Assembly: GCF_026008495.1 (NCBI RefSeq)
Contig: NZ_BQUN01000005.1
Location: forward strand, 38,518 to 102,517
Length of the DNA stretch: 64,000 nt
Source of the DNA: Streptomyces sp. A012304
Lineage (GTDB): Bacteria > Actinomycetota > Actinomycetes > Streptomycetales > Streptomycetaceae
Direction: 5' to 3'
Shown: piece by piece, positions 17,278 through 25,409 of the stretch
Layout: the number at the start of each line of letters is the position of its first letter
Numbering within the stretch: position 1 is the first letter of the stretch
The notes under the pieces: model-generated
Database searches by the model: none
Told to the model about the DNA's origin: nothing
Seen by the model: the letters and a program-made list of their open reading frames with translations, nothing else
Translations under genes and position numbers: made by a program

Positions 17278-17973
17278 TCAGCCCAGGCGCTTCAGGAGTT
17301 CCGTGGCCAGGGGGGCCGAGGAGGCCGGGTTCTGGCCGGTGACCAGGGTGCGGTCGACCACCACCTGCGGCGCCCACGGCTCACCCGCCACCACCTCGAC
17401 GCCGACCTCGGTCAGCCGGTCCTGGAGCAGCCACTTGGCCCGCTCGCCGAGGCCCGCCTGGAGTTCCTCGGCGTTGGTGAAGGCGGCGACCCGATAGCCC
17501 GCGAAGGCGTTGAAGCCGTCCTCCGTCACCGCCGCCAGCAGCGCGGCGGGGCCGTGGCAGACGACGCCGAGCGGCTTGCCCGAGTCCAGCGCGTCGATCA
17601 GCAGCCGGCCGGAGGCGGCGTCGACGGCCAGGTCCTCCATCGGGCCGTGGCCGCCCGGGTAGAAGACGGCCGCGTAGTCGTCGAGGTCCACGTCCTCCAG
17701 CCGGATCGGGTGCTGGAGTTCGGTCATCCCGGCCAGCGCGGCGGCGACCCGGTCGGCGCCCTCCTGCCCGCCGTTCGCCTCGGCGGCGAGGCTGCCCTTG
17801 TCGACCGGCGGGACGACACCGCCGGGCGTCGCGACGACGACCTCGTGACCGGCCGCGCGGAACGCCTCCCAGGGGGCGACGGCCTCCTCGGCCCAGAAGC
17901 CGGTGGGGTGCAGGGTGCCGTCGTCGAGCGTCCAGTGGTCGGCGCCGGTCATCACGAAGAGGATCTTGGCCAT
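17278..17973 (-). CDS. DJ-1/PfpI family class I glutamine amidotransferase-like protein
   Basis: A 231-aa protein of the DJ-1/PfpI superfamily, Hsp31-like subgroup. The nucleophile elbow is GVVCHGPAALL (Cys ~140, His next to it). AVFYPGGHGPMEDL is the oxyanion region, and KILFVMTGADHWTLDDGT starts the protein, with a conserved Trp-Ala-Glu-Glu region after it (FWAEEAVAPWEAF). Such proteins act as chaperones, glyoxalases or deglycases. It is divergent from a LysR gene with a repeat-rich region between them, so it is probably that regulator's target. Confidence 0.85.
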   Translation of the reverse strand: MAKILFVMTGADHWTLDDGTLHPTGFWAEEAVAPWEAFRAAGHEVVVATPGGVVPPVDKGSLAAEANGGQEGADRVAAALAGMTELQHPIRLEDVDLDDYAAVFYPGGHGPMEDLAVDAASGRLLIDALDSGKPLGVVCHGPAALLAAVTEDGFNAFAGYRVAAFTNAEELQAGLGERAKWLLQDRLTEVGVEVVAGEPWAPQVVVDRTLVTGQNPASSAPLATELLKRLG

Positions 17974-18054
17974 GGTGTGTCTCCGAGGTGTCGTTCCTGA
18001 CGCTCCGTGAGTGGGGCGTCAACGGGTCGGTGTTCTCGAACCTACGCCGTCGTC

Positions 18055-18106
18055 GGCATGGGAAACCAATGGGGATACCAATGGCAGGCATGGGAACGCC
18101 AATGCC
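18055..18106. promoter_or_regulatory. Repeat-rich operator between DJ-1/PfpI and LysR genes
   Basis: GGCATGGGAAACCAATGG (18055-18072) and GGCATGGGAACGCCAATGCC (18087-18106) are near-identical direct repeats. The second is also an inverted repeat (GGCAT-N10-ATGCC). A third CCAATGG is at 18078-18084. The element lies 32 bp upstream of the LysR start and 82 bp upstream of the PfpI start, as expected for a LysR-type binding region that controls a divergent pair. Confidence 0.7.
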
Positions 18107-18137
18107 GCCGGGTACGCGGGAGGGGATACTCGGTCCG

Positions 18138-19046
18138 GTGGAGCAAGCCCCTCACCTGGACCTCAACCTGCTGCGCACCTTCCTGGCGGTGTACCGCTCG
18201 GGCTCGTTCACCGGTGCCGCGCACCTCCTCGGCCTGTCCCAGCCCACGGTGACGACCCAGATGCGCACCCTGGAGCGGCAGACCGGACGCGAACTGTTCG
18301 AGCGGCTCCCCCGGGGGGTCGCGCCGACGGCCGTGGCGGACGCCCTCGCGGCCTCCGTCGCCGGGCCGCTCGACGAACTCGCCGCGGTGGCCGGCCCGGA
18401 CCTCACCGCGACCCGCCGGGCCGACCCGGTGCACCTCGCCGGGCCCGCCGAGCTGCTGTGCACGCGCGCGCTGCCCGCCCTCGCGCCTCTGGTCGCGGAG
18501 GGTCTGCGGCTGCGGGTGGCGACCGGCCTGACCGACGCGCTGCTCGACGAACTGCGCGCCGGGCGCCACGACCTGGTCATCGCCACGGCCCGGCCGCGCG
18601 GTCGGGCACTGCCCTCGGTGCCCCTGACCGACGAGGAGTTCGTCCTGGTGGCCGCCCCGCTGTGGGCCGAGCGGCTCAGGGGGAGACCGGCCGCGGAGCT
18701 GCCCGTGGCGCTCCACTCCGTGCCGCTCGTCTCCTACGCGGAGGACCTGCCGATCGCCCGCCGCTACTGGCGGCACGTCTTCGGGCGGCGGCTGTCGGTC
18801 GTCGCCGCGGTGACCGTCCCGGACCTGCGGGGCGTCCTGGCCGTGGTGACCGCCGGCGCCGGCTTCACCGTGCTGCCCCGCTACCTCTGTCAGGACGAGC
18901 TGGCCTCGGGCACCCTGGTCGCGCTCCACGAACCGGACGACGCGCCCATCAACACGGGCTTCCTCGTCCAGCGCCCCGGCACCGTCGACAACCCCGACGT
19001 CACCCGCGTCCGCGACGCCCTGCTGGCCGACGCCCGGACCTGGTGA
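18138..19046 (+). CDS. LysR family transcriptional regulator
   Basis: A 302-aa LysR regulator. The N-terminal winged HTH is clear: LDLNLLRTFLAVYRSGSFTG, AHLLGLSQPTVTTQMRTLER and GRELFERLPRGVAPT. The effector domain follows (LRVATGLTDALLDELRAGRHDLVIATARPRG, FTVLPRYLCQDELASG). I start at GTG 18138. Longer frames would translate the operator repeats into a low-complexity MGIPMAGMGTPM peptide, which is not a family N-terminus. It probably autoregulates and controls the divergent DJ-1/PfpI gene. Confidence 0.85.
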   Translation: MEQAPHLDLNLLRTFLAVYRSGSFTGAAHLLGLSQPTVTTQMRTLERQTGRELFERLPRGVAPTAVADALAASVAGPLDELAAVAGPDLTATRRADPVHLAGPAELLCTRALPALAPLVAEGLRLRVATGLTDALLDELRAGRHDLVIATARPRGRALPSVPLTDEEFVLVAAPLWAERLRGRPAAELPVALHSVPLVSYAEDLPIARRYWRHVFGRRLSVVAAVTVPDLRGVLAVVTAGAGFTVLPRYLCQDELASGTLVALHEPDDAPINTGFLVQRPGTVDNPDVTRVRDALLADARTW

Positions 19047-19086
19047 GACACGCGGCTCCCGACGACGGCGACGACGGCACCGGGCT

Positions 19087-19114
19087 CCCCGGCCGGGCGG
19101 ACGCCCCGCCGGGG
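19087..19114. terminator. Hairpin between convergent LysR and cellulase genes
   Basis: CCCCGGC and GCCGGGG frame a GC-rich loop midway between the convergent stops; a modest bidirectional terminator candidate. Confidence 0.5.
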
Positions 19115-19143
19115 GATGTGGCACCCGTCGTTGGAGCGGCTGC

Positions 19144-20640
19144 TCAGGCGCCGTCGATCAGGGCCTCGGCCAGGTCGGGGGAGAAGCGGCCGGCCGGCGG
19201 GGAGCCCGCCGGGCACTGGTCCGAGTCGCCGTCCGAGTCGCCCGGGTTCTTGATCCACAGCTGGTACTCGGCCCCACCGGCGCTGCCGGCCCGGGAGGTC
19301 ACGCCGAGTCTGCGCTGCGGCGGGTTGCAGAAGCCCACGTGGCCGCTGTCGGGCGAGCCGGGGACCACCCAGCCGCCGTTGCCGTTGCGGGAGGTGTCGA
19401 CCACCCATCGGCTGGTGACGCCGAAATCGGACCGCAGCCGGGCGGTGAGCCGCGCCGCGTAGTCATCGGAGACGGGGGTGTCGTCGAAGTTGGACACGTT
19501 GACCGAGATCCCGCGCGCCATGGAGATCCCGGAACGGTTGAGCAGGTACGCCATCCGCTCCAGGCCGATGCCCTGCGTGCCGCTGAGGTCCGCGCCCAGC
19601 GTCCAGGTGGCGTTGCCGGCGTCCAGGTACGTCCGCACGGACGGGCCCTGCTGCTGGAGGTGCTGGGTGGCGTACCAGAGCATGTCGAAGCGCTGCTCGG
19701 CGGTGCCCTTCATACAGGCGTCGTCCGAGGCCTGGGCCACCGCGTCCGGCTCCAGCACGACGATCGCCGGACGGCCCGCGATGCCCTGGGTGAACTGGTC
19801 GATCCACGCCTTGTACAGGTCGGGGGACCCGGCGCCGCCGGAGGAGGCCCCGCCGCAGTCCCGGCCGGGGATGTTGTAGGCGACCAGCACGGGCAGCCGG
19901 CCCTGGTCGGCGGCGGCGCCGACGTAGTTCGACACCTCGGTCCGGATCGCGGTCGTGGGGTCGCCGTCGGCGTCCCAGTCGCCGAACCACTTCACCGTGT
20001 TGTGGTCCGCGACGGAGGCCTTGATCCTGGCGGCGCGCGGGTCCAGCGGATTGTCGCCGACCCAGGTCGCCGCGGTGTTGTCGGGGTCGGTGTAGAAGCC
20101 CTCGCGGGCGGTGGAGGTGGTCAGGGACACGTTGTCGAGGACGAAGTCCGTGGGCACCGGCTGCCCGCCCAACTGGAAGTTGAGCGCCCCGGTCGTGGTG
20201 TCGATCCCGGAGGTGAACGTCCAGGAGAAGCGCTGCGAGGTGGTCGTCAGGGCGACGGTCCGGTCCAGTGTCGCGGTGTACGGCTCGCCCCCGAGCTGCG
20301 CGGTCGCGCGCAGTGTCGCCGCCACGGAGGCCCGGGCGTCGAAGGAGAGCGTGTACCTGACGCCCGGCCGGAACCGGAGAGCGTCCTGGCCGACGATGGC
20401 GTCCCACGGGTCGGCCGTTGCGCCGTCGACGCTCGCGACCAGCTCTCCGCCGGTGGCGGTCATGGCGGCGCCCGAGGACCACCAGCCGGTGGTGCCGGCG
20501 GCGAAGGTGCCGTTGGCCGCCAGCTCGCCGTAGACCGGCTGGGGGTCGGCCGCGACGGCGGACGGGGCGGTGGGCGTCAGGAGGGCGAGGGCCAGTGCGG
20601 GGGCGGCGGCCGCCCGCAGCAGCCCGGATCTCATGATCAT
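19144..20640 (-). CDS. Secreted GH6 cellulase with N-terminal carbohydrate-binding domain
   Basis: An exported beta-1,4-glucanase. The signal peptide is RSGLLRAAAAPALALALLTPTAPSAVAA in outline. A CBM4/9-like jelly-roll module lies at ~38-165 (ANGTFAAGTTGWWSSG to DFVLDNVSL). The GH6 catalytic domain spans ~170-495. Both family signatures are present: VAYNIPGRDCGGASSGGAG, with the proton-donor Asp, and AIVVLEPDAVAQ. RWVVDTSRNGNGGW and FCNPPQRRLG also fit. The ATG at 20640 has AAGGAC upstream; a GTG at 20661 is in frame but has no site. It resembles the S. coelicolor cellulase CelA1 by position and layout. I found no CebR-type operator upstream. Confidence 0.9.
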   Translation of the reverse strand: MIMRSGLLRAAAAPALALALLTPTAPSAVAADPQPVYGELAANGTFAAGTTGWWSSGAAMTATGGELVASVDGATADPWDAIVGQDALRFRPGVRYTLSFDARASVAATLRATAQLGGEPYTATLDRTVALTTTSQRFSWTFTSGIDTTTGALNFQLGGQPVPTDFVLDNVSLTTSTAREGFYTDPDNTAATWVGDNPLDPRAARIKASVADHNTVKWFGDWDADGDPTTAIRTEVSNYVGAAADQGRLPVLVAYNIPGRDCGGASSGGAGSPDLYKAWIDQFTQGIAGRPAIVVLEPDAVAQASDDACMKGTAEQRFDMLWYATQHLQQQGPSVRTYLDAGNATWTLGADLSGTQGIGLERMAYLLNRSGISMARGISVNVSNFDDTPVSDDYAARLTARLRSDFGVTSRWVVDTSRNGNGGWVVPGSPDSGHVGFCNPPQRRLGVTSRAGSAGGAEYQLWIKNPGDSDGDSDQCPAGSPPAGRFSPDLAEALIDGA

Positions 20641-20955
20641 GGAGAAAGGGTCCTTCTTCACTCGTGAGGGGGCCGGCCGGGAAACGACACGGAGCCACGC
20701 CCGAGGAAGGTCCCCCTTCCGTACGGCCGATCGGCGAACGCACGGACCAACGCCTCATGATCCCCTGACAGTGGATCACGCGGCCATCGGGCGGCTGGAG
20801 TTGTGATGTGCACCATACCTCGTGCCGTCGTGGCCGGGACGGGACGCCCGGTCCCGCGCTGCGGCCGTGGCGTCGGCGGTGCAGGATGGGCGCGGACAGG
20901 CCCCCTCGACCGACGAGGGCATGTCCGTTCGAATCAGGCACCGACGGGAGGCGAA
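20641..20955. other. Divergent intergenic region, cellulase / NMO
   Basis: The 315 bp hold no credible gene. One small inverted repeat, TGATCC-N9-GGATCA at 20758-20778, lies about midway between the two starts and could bind a regulator. Nothing resembling the cellulose-repressor box was seen. Confidence 0.4.
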
Positions 20956-21948
20956 ATGCTGCGGACCGCTCTGTGCGACCTCTTGGGCGTGGACGTGCCG
21001 GTCATCGGCGCGCCGTACGGCCCCTTCGAGCAGGTCGAGCTGGCCGCGGCGCTGTGCGGCGCCGGGGCCCTGGGCAGCCTCGGGACGGCGGTGCGTCCGC
21101 TGCCCGACCTGCGGCGCCAATGGGCGCGGATGCGGGAGCTCACCGACCGCCCGTTCGCCGTCAACCACACGCTGCGCCCGCTGAACGAGGAGGCGTTCCG
21201 GGCGACGATCGAGGAGCGCCCCGCCGCGATCTCCTTCCATCTCGGCGTCCCCGCCGACCTGGTCGCACGCGCCCACGACGCGGGCATCCTGTGGATCCAG
21301 CAGGTCATGGACGTGGAGCAGGCCGAGGAGGCCGTCCGGGCGGGGGCGGACGTCATCGTCGCCCAGGGCGGCGAGGCGGGCGGCAACGGCGGCGAGGTGG
21401 CCACCATGGTGCTGGTTCCGCAGGTGGTGGACATCGCGGGGGACATTCCCGTCGTCGCCGCGGGCGGGATCGCCGACGGCCGGGGTCTGGCGGCCGCGCT
21501 GGCGCTCGGCGCGCAGGGAGTCGTGCTCGGAACGCGGCTGCTCGCCTCGGTGGAGATGGGCATCGCCGAGGAATGGAAACAGCGGATCGTCGCGGCCGGG
21601 GCGACGGACACCGTCAAGCTGAGGCACGGCGACAGGGTCCTGCCCCCGTACTCGCGCCCCGGCCGCCACCCGGGCCGGCCCCGGACCCTGCGCACCCCCT
21701 TCCTCGACGAGCTCGAAGCGCATCCCGAACGGGTGGACCCGGCCGAGGCCGGGCCACGGCTGGTGGAGGCGGTGCTGTCCGGCCGGGGGCACGAGTTCCT
21801 GCCGTTCACCGGCCAGTCGGCCGCCCTCGTCCACGACGTCCTCCCGGCGGCCGAGATCGTGCGGGGGATCGTGGCCGACGCGGAGCGCGTCCTGCGCGGG
21901 ATCACCGATGCCACCGGACCGCCGCGCCCCGCGGGGACGCCCCAGTAG
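20956..21948 (+). CDS. Nitronate monooxygenase family flavoprotein
   Basis: A 330-aa TIM-barrel FMN enzyme of the NMO/2-nitropropane dioxygenase family. Family features in order are VDVPVIGAPYG, AALCGAGALGSLG, ISFHLGVP, the phosphate loop ADVIVAQGGEAGGNGG, IPVVAAGGIADGRGLAAALALGAQGVVLGTRLLA and a C-terminal helical part. The ATG at 20956 has GGGAGG six bases before it; upstream in-frame starts are not supported. It may oxidise nitronates or act as an enoyl-reductase-like enzyme. It is divergent from the cellulase and otherwise isolated. Confidence 0.85.
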   Translation: MLRTALCDLLGVDVPVIGAPYGPFEQVELAAALCGAGALGSLGTAVRPLPDLRRQWARMRELTDRPFAVNHTLRPLNEEAFRATIEERPAAISFHLGVPADLVARAHDAGILWIQQVMDVEQAEEAVRAGADVIVAQGGEAGGNGGEVATMVLVPQVVDIAGDIPVVAAGGIADGRGLAAALALGAQGVVLGTRLLASVEMGIAEEWKQRIVAAGATDTVKLRHGDRVLPPYSRPGRHPGRPRTLRTPFLDELEAHPERVDPAEAGPRLVEAVLSGRGHEFLPFTGQSAALVHDVLPAAEIVRGIVADAERVLRGITDATGPPRPAGTPQ

Positions 21949-21969
21949 TAGCCCGAGCGTGGCTCCCCG

Positions 21970-23340
21970 TCAGCGGTCCTGGACGCTCGCGGCCCGTCGG
22001 AACCGGGCGAGCCCCTCCGACAGCTCGATGATCCGATCCGGATAGCCGGTCGCCGCCCGCTCGGCGTCCGGCAGCTTCCACGGCTCGTGCACCGCCGGAC
22101 CCCCGATCCCCGCCAGCTCGGGCACCCACCGCCGCACGTACGCCCCGTCCCGGTCGTGCCGCTTGGCCTGCGCGACCGGGTTGAGGACCCGGTTGGGCCG
22201 GGTGTCGCTGCCCGTCCCCGCCACCCACTGCCAGTTGAGCTGGTTGTTGGCCACATCCCCGTCCACCAGCAGCTCCAGGAAGTGGCGCGCGCCGATCCGC
22301 CAGTCGACGTACAGCGTCTTGGTGAGGAAGCTCGCGGTCAGTAGCCGGCCCCGGTTGTGCATCCACCCCTCGTGCCGCAGTTGCCGCATCGCCGCGTCCA
22401 CCACCGGACAGCCGGTACGGCCCTCCCGCCACGCCTCGATGTCCGCCCGGGCCGTCCGCTCGGTCCGCCACCGGTGGCCGCGGCTCCGGTAGTCGGCGTG
22501 TGACGCCTCCGGGCGGGCCGCCAGCAGCTGGCGGTGGAAGTCGCGCCAGGCGAGCTGCCGTACGAACGCCTCGGCGCCCGGGCCGCCCGCCGCGCGCGCC
22601 CGGTGCACGAGTTCGACGGGGGAGACGGTGCCGAAGTGCAGATGGGGCGAGAGCCGGGAGGTGGCGTCACCGGCCAGGTCGTCGTGCCGGTCCTCGTAGG
22701 CGGAGATCCCCTGGCGCAGCCAGGCGGTCAGCCGTCCGCGGCCCTCCGCCTCACCGCCCGGGCCCAGTCCCGGCGACTCCCCCCGGTACGAGGGCGGCTC
22801 CAGCGAGCCGACAGCGTCCGGCACCCGTACGGTCCGGGGCGCGCCGAGCGGCTTGCGCGGGGTCTCGCCCGACCAGCGGCGTAAGTACGGCGTGAAGACG
22901 GCGAAGTGGTCCGCACCGGACGGGGTCACCGCACCGGGGGCCAGGACGGTCGTCACCGTGTCGTGGACGTGCAGCCGCACGCCCTGGGCCGCCAGGGCGT
23001 GCCGCAGCCGTTCCTCCCGGCGCTGCGCGTACCCGCTCACATCGGCCGCCAGGTGCACCGCGCCGGCCCCCGCCTCGGCGGCCACCCGGCACACCTCGGC
23101 GACCACGTCGCCCGAGCGCAGGACCAGCCGCCCGCCCCGCCGCCGCAGGCCCGCGTCCAGGTCGCGCAGGCAGTCGGAGAGGAACGCCAGCCGGTTGGGC
23201 GTGGCGAACCCGGCGCCGTCCACGGCCCGGTCGCGCACGAACAACGGGACCACCTCCCGGCTCGAGTCGAGGGCGGCGCGCAGCGGCGGATGGTCGTGCA
23301 GACGCAGGTCGGAGGTGTACAGGACCAGCGAGACGTTCAT
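21970..23340 (-). CDS. phrB: Deoxyribodipyrimidine photolyase (CPD class I), contains a TTA codon
   Basis: A light-driven repair enzyme for UV cyclobutane dimers. The N-terminal alpha/beta antenna domain (LVLYTSDLRLHDHPPLRAAL) is followed by the helical FAD domain with DRHDDLAGDATSRLSPHLHFG, FVRQLAWRDFHRQLL, CPVVDAAMRQLRHEGWMHNR, LLVDGDVANNQLNWQW and NPVAQAKRHD, all family signatures. The length (456 aa) is usual. The start ATG at 23340 gives MNVSLVLYTSDLR; its ribosome site is weak. Codon 153 (22882-22884, in TPYLRRW) is TTA, so expression should depend on bldA. The second chromophore cannot be decided. Confidence 0.92.
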   Translation of the reverse strand: MNVSLVLYTSDLRLHDHPPLRAALDSSREVVPLFVRDRAVDGAGFATPNRLAFLSDCLRDLDAGLRRRGGRLVLRSGDVVAEVCRVAAEAGAGAVHLAADVSGYAQRREERLRHALAAQGVRLHVHDTVTTVLAPGAVTPSGADHFAVFTPYLRRWSGETPRKPLGAPRTVRVPDAVGSLEPPSYRGESPGLGPGGEAEGRGRLTAWLRQGISAYEDRHDDLAGDATSRLSPHLHFGTVSPVELVHRARAAGGPGAEAFVRQLAWRDFHRQLLAARPEASHADYRSRGHRWRTERTARADIEAWREGRTGCPVVDAAMRQLRHEGWMHNRGRLLTASFLTKTLYVDWRIGARHFLELLVDGDVANNQLNWQWVAGTGSDTRPNRVLNPVAQAKRHDRDGAYVRRWVPELAGIGGPAVHEPWKLPDAERAATGYPDRIIELSEGLARFRRAASVQDR

Positions 23341-23550
23341 GGCGCTGACTTTCGGACGAGCGGTGGCGGCACACCTGCTTCGGTACCGCGGACCGCGTTC
23401 CGCCCCGGTGCCGCCGCGCCCGGCGCGGGTGCGGATCCCTCGGTCGGACGGGTGAGCCCCGGCGGGTGAAACATGAACATGTCCAGGCCGATCCGGGGCA
23501 CACGACCTGTACGGGAAATGTCCGTCATACGACAGGAGGTGCCGACCGCT

Positions 23551-23718
23551 ATGGGCGCGAGGGTGTTGGAGCGTTTTCCCGCTGGAGCTCCGCGCGGATC
23601 GTGGCCGGCGGAGGAGTACGCGGCACGGCGGCGGGCCGAGGGACTGCCGGCGACCGTGGTCATGGACCTCAAGTCGGACGCCTTCCTCGTCGTGGTGCGG
23701 TCGGGCGACGAGGAGTGA
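23551..23718 (+). CDS. Small hypothetical protein (55 aa)
   Basis: I do not recognise this protein. It starts at ATG 23551, nine bases after a strong AGGAGGTG, and reads MGARVLERFPAGAPRGSWP, an AEEYAARRRAEGLPATVVMD helix/strand and FLVVVRSGDEE. It is soluble and charged, without Cys or membrane segment. The gene is divergent from the photolyase with ~210 bp between. The ribosome site and codon bias make it likely real. Confidence 0.6.
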   Translation: MGARVLERFPAGAPRGSWPAEEYAARRRAEGLPATVVMDLKSDAFLVVVRSGDEE

Positions 23719-23724
23719 CCCGCC

Positions 23725-23743
23725 CGGGGCCCAGGGTGCCCCG
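23725..23743. terminator. Short hairpin after the 55-aa gene
   Basis: CGGGGC-CCAGGGT-GCCCCG lies 6 bp after the stop of the small gene. The stem is 6 bp, a weak terminator. Confidence 0.4.
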
Positions 23744-23806
23744 CACATCGTGCCGCCGGTCGGAAGTCACCGCCACTCGGAGCCGGCCTGATCCACGGCA
23801 CACCGC

Positions 23807-24844
23807 CTAGCGCGGGCCACCCGTGAGCGCGTCGAGATGCGCCGCCCGGGACTCCGGGGTCTGACCCTGCACCAGGAGGAACAGTCCCTCCCTCGCCAGG
23901 CGCTGGGCCCTGCTCGTCAGCAGCATCGAGCGGCCGCCGCCGGCCACCACCGCCGCCGTGGTCGCCGCCCGCAGCAGCTCGTAGGACTGGATCCGCAGCG
24001 ACAGGCGCTCCTCCAGGCGTTCGTCCGGCACCGGGTGGTCGGCCAGGGCGTAGGCCCGGCCGCGGACCTCGGTCAGGCGGGCGCGGAACGGGGCCGCCGT
24101 GTCCTCGTCCAGCAGGGTCAGGGCGGCCTCCGCGAGACCGAAGACCGCCGGACTGGCGCTCACCGCCTTGGTGCGGTCCGCCGCCGCCCACCGGTCGAGC
24201 GGCGTGCGCAGGGCCACCGCCTCCTCGGGCAGCCGGAAGCCGTCCAGGTCCAGGGAGACCGTGCGGGCGGCGGTGAGGGCCGCCAGGCGCAGCGGCCGTG
24301 AGGCGCGCAGACCCGGCTGCTCCCGCGACTCGGTGAAGGCGAAAAGGGCCTCGCCGGCGTCGGTGACCCCGGCGAGGAGCATCACGTCGTTCAGACCCCA
24401 CCCCGTGTACCAGGGCACGGTCCCGTCGAACCGCCAGCCGTCCCGCTCCCGGGTCACCCGGACGGGGACGCGCGGGTACGCCCGCAGATGGGCGTAGGCC
24501 ACCCCGGACAGCAGTTCTCCCCGGGCCAGTGGCCCCAGCAGCCGGTCGCGCACCGGACCCTCGCTCCGCGCCAGCGTCAGCACGGGCGTGTGGTGCTGGG
24601 TCTGGACGAACCAGGTCGAGCAGCAGGCCCCGGCCAGGATCTCCGCCGTCTCGCGCACCACCTCCGCCGGGGCCGCCGCACCGCCGTACTCCTTCGGCGC
24701 GTTCAGCCCCAGCAGGCCCGACCGCCTGATCTCCGTGAGGTGGCTCGCGGGAACCCCCTCCTGGTCGACGCGTTCCGCGTGGGGTGCGAGGAGGGTGTCG
24801 GCCAGGTGGCGGGCGCGGGTGACGAGGAGGTGCGGTGCGGTCAT
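23807..24844 (-). CDS. Acyl-CoA dehydrogenase-like flavoprotein
   Basis: A 345-aa protein of the acyl-CoA dehydrogenase superfamily. The N-terminal helical domain reads LTEIRRSGLLGLNAPKEYGG. The middle domain has GVAYAHLRAYPRVPVRVTRE, WRFDGTVPWYTGWGLNDVML and FTESREQPGLRAS. The C-terminal helical domain includes RIQSYELLRAATTAAVVAGGG and LLVQGQTPESRAAHL. The C-terminus is short, and the active-site region resembles flavin hydroxylase or desulfurisation-type members more than beta-oxidation enzymes. The ATG at 24844 is chosen, since the frame upstream has no family sequence. The substrate is unknown. Confidence 0.75.
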   Translation of the reverse strand: MTAPHLLVTRARHLADTLLAPHAERVDQEGVPASHLTEIRRSGLLGLNAPKEYGGAAAPAEVVRETAEILAGACCSTWFVQTQHHTPVLTLARSEGPVRDRLLGPLARGELLSGVAYAHLRAYPRVPVRVTRERDGWRFDGTVPWYTGWGLNDVMLLAGVTDAGEALFAFTESREQPGLRASRPLRLAALTAARTVSLDLDGFRLPEEAVALRTPLDRWAAADRTKAVSASPAVFGLAEAALTLLDEDTAAPFRARLTEVRGRAYALADHPVPDERLEERLSLRIQSYELLRAATTAAVVAGGGRSMLLTSRAQRLAREGLFLLVQGQTPESRAAHLDALTGGPR

Positions 24845-25244
24845 GCCCGCGATTCTCCCGGACCCGTCCGTCGAGGTCGGGAGCGGTGCGGAGCCAGCTC
24901 CGTGACCACGTCGAAGTCCAACCCGTCGTCCACCTACCTCACCCCGCTCGGCCAGGACCACTGGCGGCTGAGCCGGTGAACCGCTGGGCCCGTGATCGGC
25001 TGAGAGCCCGGCGGTGGGCGGACGCGGGCAGGAGCGGACGGAAGTAGTCCGCCAAGTGGCAGCAAAGGCGCGGCTCTTAGTCCGGAACGACAAGGTCCGT
25101 AGTCCGAAACGGCCAATTCCGGCGGACTTTCGAATCCGGCATGCACGAAACGGCACCGCCGGACGCCGTGGGGGCAGAAGGTGTAACCGTCGCCTTCCGG
25201 GGCTCAAGGGCCCCGAACAGCCAGCGGAGAGGACCGAAGGGTCC
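24845..25244. other. Promoter region of the sigma operon with direct repeats
   Basis: The 400 bp separate the divergent acyl-CoA dehydrogenase-like gene from the sigma operon. The half nearer the operon has lower GC and carries the repeats listed at 25045-25128. No convincing gene is present, although an open frame crosses it. Confidence 0.5.
25045..25128. promoter_or_regulatory. TAGTCCG direct repeats upstream of the sigma operon
   Basis: TAGTCCG occurs at 25045, 25078 and 25100. The last two begin adjacent 22-bp units (25078-25099 and 25100-25121) that agree at 17 of 22 positions. An inverted copy CGGACT at 25123-25128 pairs with AGTCCG at 25101-25106. The cluster ends 116 bp upstream of the first start codon, a suitable place for an activator or for an autoregulated promoter. 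Confidence 0.5.
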
Positions 25245-25409
25245 GTGAACGACCAGTTCGAACAGCTCGCCCGGGACGTGGCGTTGTCCCTGCTCGCCCT
25301 GCGGGTCTTCGGACCCGCCGCCGTCGCCCTCGCGCGCCGGGTCGTCGCCGCACTCGTGCGGGTCGGCGTCCGGGAGATGGATCACCGGCTCCCGGGAGGC
25401 GATCGGTGA
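25245..25409 (+). CDS. Small hydrophobic protein translationally coupled to a sigma factor (54 aa)
   Basis: A 54-aa frame from GTG 25245, preceded by GGAGAGGACCGAAGGG, reading VNDQFEQLARDVALSLLALRVFGP, AAVALARRVVAALVRVGV and REMDHRLPGGDR. It has an amphipathic helical character with hydrophobic faces, perhaps membrane-associated. Its TGA overlaps the GTG start of the sigma factor gene (GTGA at 25406-25409), which supports real translation and coupling. I do not recognise a family. It could be a regulator of the sigma factor or simply a leader gene. Confidence 0.6.
   Translation: MNDQFEQLARDVALSLLALRVFGPAAVALARRVVAALVRVGVREMDHRLPGGDR

Noticed and set aside
20641..20955. Cellulose-repressor (CebR-like) operator before the GH6 gene
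   Set aside because: No TGGGAGCGCTCCCA-like palindrome was found.
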